In this document: one piece after another, positions 57,465 to 64,000 of the stretch
How the letters are laid out: every line of letters begins with the position of its first letter
Position numbering within the stretch: position 1 is the first letter of the stretch
Source of the DNA: Rahnella rivi
Lineage (GTDB): Bacteria; Pseudomonadota; Gammaproteobacteria; Enterobacterales; Enterobacteriaceae
Length of the DNA stretch: 64,000 nucleotides
Direction of reading: 5' to 3'
Assembly (NCBI RefSeq): GCF_019049655.1
Contig: NZ_JAFMOX010000061.1
Coordinates: forward strand, 1 to 64,000
Translations under genes and position numbers: made by a program
Notes under the pieces: generated by a model
The model's input: the letters and a program-made list of their open reading frames with translations, nothing else
The model's database searches: none
Told to the model about the DNA's origin: nothing

Positions 57465-58793
57465 ATGAGCGAGAAGTATAATTCCCAGAAACACTCCAGT
57501 GACAGATCCAAACCGGCACGTTCACCAGGTGATAAGCCGAAAAGCGGCAGAAACTCCGGTGCAGCGAAAGCCCGTCCTGAACTGTCACGTGCTGAAAAAC
57601 GCGGCGAAAAGCCACGTTCAGACAAGCCACGTTCAGACAAGCCACGTAGCGATAAACCTAACAGTGATAAACCCCGCAGCGACAAACCGCGTTCAGACAA
57701 ACCACGTTCTGATGCCGGTCGCAGCGATTCACGTTCTGATTCCCGCATCGAAAAACCAGGTCGCGGCAAGACGCGTCCTGAAAATCCACGCGGTGAAAAA
57801 CCTCGTGCGGTGAAACCACGCGCCGGCAAGCCAAAAGCTGAAACGCTGTTTGATGAAACCGGTGACGAAGACGAAGTGAAGTACCAGAAGCCGAAAAATG
57901 CGCTGGACAGCACCGAAGGGCAAAGCGAAAAGCTGCAAAAAGTGCTGGCACGTGCGGGCCACGGTTCGCGTCGTGAAGTGGAAGCGATGATCCAGGCCGG
58001 GCGCGTCAGCGTCGACGGTAAAATCTCCACGCTCGGCGACCGCGTTGAAGTCACCGGCGGCACAAAAATCCGTCTCGACGGCCACGTGCTGTCAGTGATG
58101 GAGTCTCAGGACACCGTGTGCCGCGTACTGGCGTACTACAAGCCGGAAGGCGAGTTATGTACCCGCAGTGATCCTGAAGGCCGTCCGACCGTCTTCGACC
58201 GTCTGCCAAAAATGCGCGGTTCGCGCTGGATTGCCGTAGGCCGTCTTGATGTCAACACCTCAGGCTTGCTGCTGTTCACGACCGACGGTGAACTGGCAAA
58301 CCGCCTGATGCACCCAAGCCGTGAAGTTGAACGTGAGTATGCGGTGCGTGTATTCGGTCAGATTGATGATGAAAAAATCAAACAGCTGAGCCGTGGCGTG
58401 CAGCTGGAAGACGGCCCTGCCGCTTTCCGCTCGATCAAATTCCAGGGTGGCGAAGGTCTTAACCAGTGGTACAACGTGACCCTGACCGAAGGCCGTAACC
58501 GTGAAGTGCGTCGTCTGTGGGAAGCCGTTGGCGTTCAGGTCAGCCGTCTTATCCGCGTTCGTTACGGTGATTTGAATCTGCCAAAAGGCCTGCCTCGCGG
58601 CGGCTATAAAGAGCTGGATCTCCCGGACATCAACTACCTGCGCACGCTGGTAGAAATGAACGAAGAAACCGTCAGCAAAATGCCGGTAGAACGTGACCGC
58701 CGCCGTGTGAAAGCCAACCAGATCCGTCGCGCCGTTAAGCGCCACACTCAGGTTGCTCCTGCACGTCGCAGTGCCCCGGCGAAAAGAGGCTAA
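57465..58793 (+). CDS. rluB: 23S rRNA pseudouridine(2605) synthase RluB with long low-complexity N-terminal extension
   Basis: A 442-residue protein; E. coli RluB is about 290. Residues about 153-440 are the normal enzyme: an S4 RNA-binding domain ([22 protein letters not shown]) and the pseudouridine synthase core with catalytic Asp in [16 protein letters not shown]. It modifies U2605 of 23S rRNA. The first 150 residues are basic and repetitive, with KPRSD-type pentads (about 49-85) encoded by tandem 15-bp units. The start follows GAGG by 8 bases and the frame is open throughout, so the extension looks real. It could be a disordered RNA-binding tail. Confidence 0.93.
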   Translation: MSEKYNSQKHSSDRSKPARSPGDKPKSGRNSGAAKARPELSRAEKRGEKPRSDKPRSDKPRSDKPNSDKPRSDKPRSDKPRSDAGRSDSRSDSRIEKPGRGKTRPENPRGEKPRAVKPRAGKPKAETLFDETGDEDEVKYQKPKNALDSTEGQSEKLQKVLARAGHGSRREVEAMIQAGRVSVDGKISTLGDRVEVTGGTKIRLDGHVLSVMESQDTVCRVLAYYKPEGELCTRSDPEGRPTVFDRLPKMRGSRWIAVGRLDVNTSGLLLFTTDGELANRLMHPSREVEREYAVRVFGQIDDEKIKQLSRGVQLEDGPAAFRSIKFQGGEGLNQWYNVTLTEGRNREVRRLWEAVGVQVSRLIRVRYGDLNLPKGLPRGGYKELDLPDINYLRTLVEMNEETVSKMPVERDRRRVKANQIRRAVKRHTQVAPARRSAPAKRG

Positions 58794-58829
58794 TCGCGAC
58801 TTAGCGATATTGTTTCGAATCCGCTGAAG

Positions 58830-58858
58830 AACCGCAGTCACTGACTGCGGTTTTTTTT
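58830..58858 (+). terminator. rluB terminator
   Basis: Stem AACCGCAGT/ACTGCGGTT (with further pairing into the loop) followed by eight T; convergent btuR lies beyond. Confidence 0.92.
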
Positions 58859-58890
58859 ATCTCCATTCAGGGAACTGACGAATACGCCTG

Positions 58891-59481
58891 TTACCAGTCG
58901 ATTCCCTGTTGCGCCATAATACCGGCATCAAAAGCATGTTTCACCGGGCGCAGTTCGCTGACGGTATCGGCCATTTCCAGCAAATCGCGATGGCAGCCCC
59001 GGCCGGTGATGATGACTGTCTGATGCGACGGACGCGCATTCAGCGCATCCACCACGTCCTGCAATTCGAGATAGCCGAAACTGACCATGTACGTCAGCTC
59101 ATCAAGCACCACCAGATCTAACGACGCATCGGCAAGCATCCGCTTTCCGTGCTGCCATACGGCCTGACAGGCCTGCGTATCCGTCTCTTTGTTCTGGGTT
59201 TCCCAGGTAAAGCCGGTCGACATCACCTGAAACTCAACACCGTGCGGTTCGAGCAGGTTTTTTTCACCGTTCGGCCATTCTCCTTTGATGAACTGTATGA
59301 CCGCAGCGCGCATCCCGTGACCGACGGCGCGGGTGACGGTGCCGAAAGCCGCCGTGGTTTTGCCTTTGCCGTTGCCGGTGAAAACAATCAAAATTCCGCG
59401 CTGTTCTTTCGCGGCGTCAATGCGTGCATCGACCTGTTCTTTTAACTTTTGCTGGCGCTGCTTGTGGCGATCTTCGGTCAT
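58891..59481 (-). CDS. btuR: cob(I)alamin adenosyltransferase BtuR/CobO
   Basis: A 196-residue CobA-type ATP:corrinoid adenosyltransferase, the same length as in E. coli: P-loop FTGNGKGKTTAAFG (about 34-47), VVLDELTYMVSFGYL and TGRGCHRDLLEMADTVSE. It makes adenosylcobalamin during salvage or synthesis. ATG at 59481 gives the family start MTEDRHKQRQQKL. It follows yciK on the same strand. Confidence 0.96.
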   Translation of the reverse strand: MTEDRHKQRQQKLKEQVDARIDAAKEQRGILIVFTGNGKGKTTAAFGTVTRAVGHGMRAAVIQFIKGEWPNGEKNLLEPHGVEFQVMSTGFTWETQNKETDTQACQAVWQHGKRMLADASLDLVVLDELTYMVSFGYLELQDVVDALNARPSHQTVIITGRGCHRDLLEMADTVSELRPVKHAFDAGIMAQQGIDW

Positions 59482-59519
59482 GAAAGGCTCCGTTGTATTT
59501 TCAGGGCATTCTGGCACGG

Positions 59520-60281
59520 CTATTCGGCAGGGCCCGCTTTGCGGCCTGGCTGGGCATCAAAACTCATGCCGGTTTTACGGCGGCTGTCATCACCCATCAG
59601 GTACAGATACAGCGGCATAATATCGGCAGGTGTCTTGAGCTTATCCTTATTTTCATCCGGAAACGCCGAGGCACGCATACTGGTGCGCGTGCCGCCGGGG
59701 TTGATGCAGTTGACCCGCAGCCCGGTGTGCTTATGTTCTTCCGCCAGCACCTGCATCATCCCTTCAGTGGCAAACTTCGAGACGGCATAGGCGCCCCAGC
59801 CGCTGCGGCCTTCGCGCCCCACGCTTGAGGTGGTGAAGACCAGTGAAGAGCTGGCCGATTTCAGCAACAGCGGCAACAGCGCCTGCGTCAGCATGAAGGT
59901 GGCGTTCACGTTCACCTGCATCACGTTCATCCAGTCCTGCAAGTCGATGTCTGCCATCGGCGTGATCTCGGTGAGCAGCCCTGCATTGTGCAGAACACCG
60001 TCGAGATGCGGTACCCACTGTGCAATCTGATCCGCAACGCGCTGGCAATCCTGCTGGCTGGCAGTGAGCAAATCAAGAGCATAAATGAAAGCAGGGCGCA
60101 GATTTCTCGCCGCAATCTCCTGCTGAACGCTGGCCAGTTTACTTTCTGTACGGCCAAGCAAAATCACCTGAGCGCCGAAGCGGGCATAGGTGAGGGCGGC
60201 TTCGCGGCCAATGCCGTCGCCTGCGCCGGTCACCAGAATAATGCGGTGATTGAGTAAGTCAGATTTCGGATGATAGTGCAC
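59520..60281 (-). CDS. yciK: SDR family oxidoreductase YciK
   Basis: A 253-residue short-chain dehydrogenase: cofactor motif VTGAGDGIGREAA (about 17-29), HNAGLL, catalytic Ser in FTTSSVGREG and YAVSK (about 163-167). The substrate is unknown. It is upstream of btuR with 38 bp between, as in E. coli. Confidence 0.94.
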   Translation of the reverse strand: MHYHPKSDLLNHRIILVTGAGDGIGREAALTYARFGAQVILLGRTESKLASVQQEIAARNLRPAFIYALDLLTASQQDCQRVADQIAQWVPHLDGVLHNAGLLTEITPMADIDLQDWMNVMQVNVNATFMLTQALLPLLLKSASSSLVFTTSSVGREGRSGWGAYAVSKFATEGMMQVLAEEHKHTGLRVNCINPGGTRTSMRASAFPDENKDKLKTPADIMPLYLYLMGDDSRRKTGMSFDAQPGRKAGPAE

Positions 60282-60639
60282 GTTCTGTCCTCATAACGGG
60301 TCGGAATGTGGCGGCAAATGGCCGTCGTCACATGCGTCATTTGTAAAATCAAAACGCCGGAAGTGGGAGATACTGCGCTCAACCAGGGTCCGGCATTTCG
60401 GCGGAATTAGGGTGTGTTTCAGGTGTGATCACCGGTTATATGCCTGAAATGAACATGAGTTTCAATGATTAACCGAAAAACAGACAGCTCTTTTGTAACA
60501 AAATTGGAACAGACGCGCATCCGTATTTACCTCTGGCTGACAATGTCACATTCCCGCAAGACGCCGGTTAAGCTATTGTCTAGAATGTTCAGCATCTTTA
60601 TTACCACGGTTTTATTTGCACATTGAAAAGGCGGTTTGA
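60282..60639. other. yciK-sohB divergent intergenic region
   Basis: About 360 gene-free bases with promoters expected for both directions. No strong promoter, repeat or RNA was recognised. Confidence 0.4.
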
Positions 60640-61683
60640 GTGGATTTACTTTCTCTTTATGGGTTGTTTTTAGCCAAAGTCGTCACCGTTGTCATTGCCA
60701 TCGGCGCACTGGTGGTCCTGGTGGTCGGGCTTCGTCAGCGTAAATCTCAGGGTAAAGGTGAGTTACAGCTGACAGACCTGGGTGAACAATATCGCGAGAT
60801 GCAGCGTGAAATGCGCACTGCAAGGCTTAATCCCGCAGAGCAAAAACTGCGCGGAAAAGAGCTGAAGAAAAAGGATAAAGCAGAAGCCAGACAGAAGAAA
60901 TTGCAGGCGAAAACCGGCGAGAGCAAACGCAAGCCTTGTCTGTATGTGCTGGATTTCAAAGGCAGTATGGACGCCCATGAAGTGACCTCGCTGCGTGAGG
61001 AAATTTCTGCGGTGATGGCCGTCGCCACGCCGGAAGATGAAGTGTTGTTACGTCTGGAAAGTCCCGGCGGTGTGGTCCACGGGTACGGCCTGGCGGCCTC
61101 GCAGTTAGTGCGTTTACGCCAGAGCGGCATCCGCCTGACGGTGGCGGTAGACAAAGTGGCGGCCAGCGGCGGTTATATGATGGCCTGCGTTGCCGATCGT
61201 ATTGTCGCGGCACCTTTTGCGATCATCGGTTCCATCGGCGTGGTTGCGCAAATTCCTAACTTCAACCGCTTGCTGAAAAAGAATGATATCGACATCGAAT
61301 TGCATACTGCTGGCGAATTCAAACGGACGCTGACCCTGTTGGGGGAAAACACCGAGGAAGGGCGCGAGAAATTCCGTGAAGATCTCAACGAAACGCATGT
61401 GCTGTTCAAAGATTTTGTGCACCAGAATCGCCCTTCACTGGACATTGACGCCGTGGCGACCGGTGAGCACTGGTTTGGCACACAGGCGCGTGAAAAAGGG
61501 CTGATCGATGCCATCGGAACCAGTGATGATTTGCTGATTGCTGAAATGAAAAACCATGAGGTGATTGCAGTGCGTTACGCACGCCGCAAACGCATGATGG
61601 ACCGGTTCACCGGCAGCGCGGCAGAAAGTGCCGACCGCCTGTTCCTGCGCTGGTTGCAGCGCAGTCAGAAACCGCTGCTGTAA
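60640..61683 (+). CDS. sohB: SohB, S49 family inner-membrane protease
   Basis: A 347-residue protein with one N-terminal membrane helix (about 9-28), a basic coiled region (about 60-100, rich in KKKDKAEARQKK) and the S49 peptidase domain. Segments LRLESPGGVVHGYGLAASQL and VDKVAASGGYMMACVADRI (with the catalytic Ser) and the later catalytic Lys region HTAGEFKRTLT match E. coli SohB. It is a periplasmic-facing signal-peptide-peptidase-like enzyme, known as a multicopy suppressor of htrA loss. The start is GTG. Confidence 0.95.
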   Translation: MDLLSLYGLFLAKVVTVVIAIGALVVLVVGLRQRKSQGKGELQLTDLGEQYREMQREMRTARLNPAEQKLRGKELKKKDKAEARQKKLQAKTGESKRKPCLYVLDFKGSMDAHEVTSLREEISAVMAVATPEDEVLLRLESPGGVVHGYGLAASQLVRLRQSGIRLTVAVDKVAASGGYMMACVADRIVAAPFAIIGSIGVVAQIPNFNRLLKKNDIDIELHTAGEFKRTLTLLGENTEEGREKFREDLNETHVLFKDFVHQNRPSLDIDAVATGEHWFGTQAREKGLIDAIGTSDDLLIAEMKNHEVIAVRYARRKRMMDRFTGSAAESADRLFLRWLQRSQKPLL

Positions 61684-61702
61684 CCGAACATTCAATAATG
61701 AA

Positions 61703-61726
61703 AAGGGGACGAAAGTCCCTTTTTTA
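61703..61726 (+). terminator. sohB terminator
   Basis: Stem AAGGGGAC/GTCCCTTT (one G-T pair) with loop GAAA followed by T residues. Confidence 0.82.
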
Positions 61727-61775
61727 TCACTGTTTTTTATCGGTAAATCTTCAGACAATCCCGGTTGGTATTCAC

Positions 61776-62027
61776 TTAATTTTCGAGATGGTATTTTTCT
61801 GAAAACAGATGTGCCAGATGTTTAAACATATTAAATACAGCCGTTGTTTTTCGGGTGGGTAAACCGTCGTCATCCATGAAGAATTCCCCGCGGAAAACCA
61901 GCACATTGCCTTTCTGCTCAACCTCTGTGGCGATCATTCCCTGCATGTAATCTTCATGTTCACGGATAACCTTATTCGCTTCGATCAGTAAAGCTTCACG
62001 ACTAATTGCCGATGTATTTTCGTGCAT
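61776..62027 (-). CDS. yciN: YciN family protein (DUF2498)
   Basis: An 83-residue protein, with [24 protein letters not shown] and [37 protein letters not shown] matching YciN. The function is unknown. It lies between sohB and topA as in E. coli. Confidence 0.92.
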   Translation of the reverse strand: MHENTSAISREALLIEANKVIREHEDYMQGMIATEVEQKGNVLVFRGEFFMDDDGLPTRKTTAVFNMFKHLAHLFSEKYHLEN

Positions 62028-62488
62028 GTTATTTACTCCCCACTATAATTTCTGACGATATTGTAATCCTGCTGATGATAAAACCGCAAATCCGCTGGGG
62101 TTAATCCTTTAAGTAAGTGCTCATGTTTTGCACAGTCAGGGGAAAAGTTTCACCACTTTATCGAAATGGGGGATTCGGTGTTAATTAGGTTGCGCAGCGA
62201 TTTTTATCAGGTAGAGTGTGGGATTTTGTGGCTTCAGGTGGAATGTTTTGTTTACGCTTGGTCATTATTTGACGTGAAAACAGGCACAGTCCGCTGAACC
62301 CTGTCTGGTTAATCCCTCGCAGAATCAGTGTTTTGAACCTCTGGAAGTCAGATCGCTCGTTCTTTGAAAGAAATGAGTTGACGTTCTGACTCACTGCCGC
62401 AATATAAAAAAAGACATGATATTGTGCCGCGGCATAACTAGACAAAAACTTCTTCAGCTGATGAAGAATCATTCAGGTAAAGGTAATT
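62028..62488 (+). promoter_or_regulatory. yciN-topA intergenic region with a topA promoter candidate
   Basis: About 460 gene-free bases. TTGACG (62378-62383) with TATAAA (62403-62408) at a wide 19-bp spacing is a possible topA promoter. E. coli topA has several supercoiling-sensitive promoters in this position. A short minus-strand open frame here is not convincing. Confidence 0.4.
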
Positions 62489-64000
62489 ATGGGCAAAGCT
62501 CTCGTAATAGTTGAGTCCCCGGCAAAAGCCAAAACGATTAATAAATATTTAGGAAATGACTACGTGGTTAAGTCCAGCGTCGGTCATATTCGTGATTTAC
62601 CGACCAGTGGATCCGCTGCTAAAAAAACCGCCGTCTCAACCGAAGAAAAGCCAAAGAAAAAAGTAAAAAAGGATGAGAAAACTGCGCTGGTTAATCGCAT
62701 GGGCGTCGATCCTTATCACGGCTGGGAAGCGCAATACGAAATACTTCCGGGCAAAGAAAAAGTGGTTGCCGAGTTAAAAGCGTTAGCCGAAAAAGCTGAC
62801 CACATCTATCTCGCAACCGACCTTGACCGCGAAGGAGAGGCGATTGCCTGGCATTTGCGGGAAGTGATTGGCGGTGACGATAAACGTTTCAGCCGCGTGG
62901 TCTTTAACGAAATTACCAAGAACGCGATTCAGAACGCTTTTAAAGAACCGGGCGAACTGAATATTGATCGTGTTAATGCCCAGCAGGCGCGTCGTTTCAT
63001 GGACCGCGTGGTGGGTTACATGGTGTCGCCACTGCTGTGGAAGAAGATTGCCCGCGGTTTATCCGCCGGTCGTGTTCAGTCTGTGGCGGTGCGTCTGGTG
63101 GTCGAGCGTGAAAAAGAAATTAAAGCGTTCGTGCCGGAAGAGTATTGGGAATTGCATGCAGATTTGCTGGCGAAGAAAGACACCGCGCTGCAAATGGAAG
63201 TCACGCATCATCTCGACAAACCGTTTAAACCGGTTAATAAAGAACAAACTCACGCTGCGGTTTCGCTGCTTGAAAAAGCGCGCTACACGGTTGTCGATCG
63301 TGAAGACAAACCGACCAGCAGTAAGCCGGGTGCACCTTTTATTACGTCCACGTTGCAACAGGCTGCCAGCACGCGTCTGAGCTTCGGCGTGAAGAAAACC
63401 ATGATGATGGCCCAGCGTCTGTATGAAGCCGGTCACATTACCTACATGCGAACCGACTCCACCAACCTGAGTCAGGATGCGGTAGAAATGGTTCGCGGCT
63501 ACATCGGTGAGAATTTCGGTGATAAATACCTGCCGAAAGCGCCGTTGCAGTACAGCAACAAAGAGAATTCACAGGAAGCGCACGAAGCGATTCGTCCTTC
63601 TGACGTGGCCGTGGTGTCTGAACAACTGAAAGACATGGAAGCCGATGCCCAGCGTTTGTACCAGCTGATCTGGCGTCAGTTTGTTGCCTGCCAGATGACA
63701 CCGGCGCAATACGATTCTTCCACGCTGACGGTGAAAGCGGGCGATTACTCCCTGCGCGCCAAAGGCCGTACTTTGCGTTTCGACGGTTGGACGAAAGTCA
63801 TGCCAGCGCTGCGTAAAGGCGATGAAGACCGCATTCTGCCTGCTATTGAAGTCGGTACCGACCTCGATCTGCAACAACTGCTGCCTACTCAGCACTTCAC
63901 CAAACCGCCTGCGCGTTTCAGCGAAGCGTCACTGGTTAAAGAGCTGGAAAAACGTGGCATTGGCCGTCCGTCTACCTATGCGTCGATCATTTCGACCATC
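62489..64000 (+). CDS. topA: DNA topoisomerase I (5' part, cut by the window end)
   Basis: The first 504 codons of a type IA topoisomerase of about 865 residues; the frame runs off the right edge without a stop. [22 protein letters not shown] with the Toprim Glu, [19 protein letters not shown] with the DxDxE metal site, and [16 protein letters not shown] with the catalytic tyrosine are all present. It relaxes negative supercoils. The ATG follows AGG-rich sequence (GGTAAAGG). Confidence 0.96.
   Translation, partial: MGKALVIVESPAKAKTINKYLGNDYVVKSSVGHIRDLPTSGSAAKKTAVSTEEKPKKKVKKDEKTALVNRMGVDPYHGWEAQYEILPGKEKVVAELKALAEKADHIYLATDLDREGEAIAWHLREVIGGDDKRFSRVVFNEITKNAIQNAFKEPGELNIDRVNAQQARRFMDRVVGYMVSPLLWKKIARGLSAGRVQSVAVRLVVEREKEIKAFVPEEYWELHADLLAKKDTALQMEVTHHLDKPFKPVNKEQTHAAVSLLEKARYTVVDREDKPTSSKPGAPFITSTLQQAASTRLSFGVKKTMMMAQRLYEAGHITYMRTDSTNLSQDAVEMVRGYIGENFGDKYLPKAPLQYSNKENSQEAHEAIRPSDVAVVSEQLKDMEADAQRLYQLIWRQFVACQMTPAQYDSSTLTVKAGDYSLRAKGRTLRFDGWTKVMPALRKGDEDRILPAIEVGTDLDLQQLLPTQHFTKPPARFSEASLVKELEKRGIGRPSTYASIISTI

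Noticed and set aside
62185..62472. 95-codon minus-strand frame between yciN and topA
   Set aside because: No ribosome binding site or family match, and it overlaps the expected topA promoter region.

Overview
The window looks like a chromosome segment of an enterobacterium outside the E. coli/Salmonella group, most likely Yersiniaceae (Rahnella/Ewingella/Serratia type). This is inferred from the conserved gene order tyrT-purU-ychJ-rssAB-hns-tdk-adhE-ychE-oppABCDF-yciU-clsA-yciY-yciI-tonB-yciABC-ompW-trp-rnm-yciO-rluB-btuR-yciK-sohB-yciN-topA, from a trp operon with separate trpG and trpD, and from moderately GC-rich codon use. No database search was run; names rest on recognised family sequences and synteny.

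Region 1 (1-682) is a non-coding-looking repeat block: 4.75 copies of a 90-bp tandem repeat followed by hairpin-rich DNA. Region 2 (683-11407) is an accessory catabolic island for gallate. It holds gallate dioxygenase (galA), a 2-pyrone-4,6-dicarboxylate lactonase-like amidohydrolase, a type II dehydroquinase, the tautomerase/hydratase/aldolase set galD-galB-galC, a hydroxyisobutyrate-dehydrogenase-like oxidoreductase, an aromatic acid:H+ symporter (galT) and a LysR-type regulator with two DNA-binding domains. Together they would take up gallate, open the ring and yield pyruvate plus oxaloacetate. A nearly identical 20-bp motif precedes both galB/galR and galT. A DapF-fold protein lacking both catalytic cysteines and a SnoaL-like protein follow.

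Region 3 (11613-21220) carries a lone GNAT acetyltransferase and a divergent locus: ROK kinase, two Dpp/Opp-type permeases and a binding protein on the minus strand; ROK repressor, M81 (MlrC-like) metallopeptidase and a fused double ABC ATPase on the plus strand. It looks like an import-and-hydrolysis system for an unidentified peptide-like or amino-sugar-containing compound.

Region 4 (21271-64000) is the conserved core. It starts with a tRNA-Tyr gene whose 3' end is duplicated about 175 bp downstream, resembling the rtT repeats of E. coli tyrT. The slot that holds galU in E. coli carries UDP-glucose dehydrogenase and a UDP-glucuronate-epimerase-like gene instead. The trp operon has a complete attenuation leader (trpL with tandem Trp codons, terminator) and a near-canonical TrpR operator. 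RluB has a long low-complexity basic N-terminal extension made of 15-bp repeats. topA runs off the right edge.
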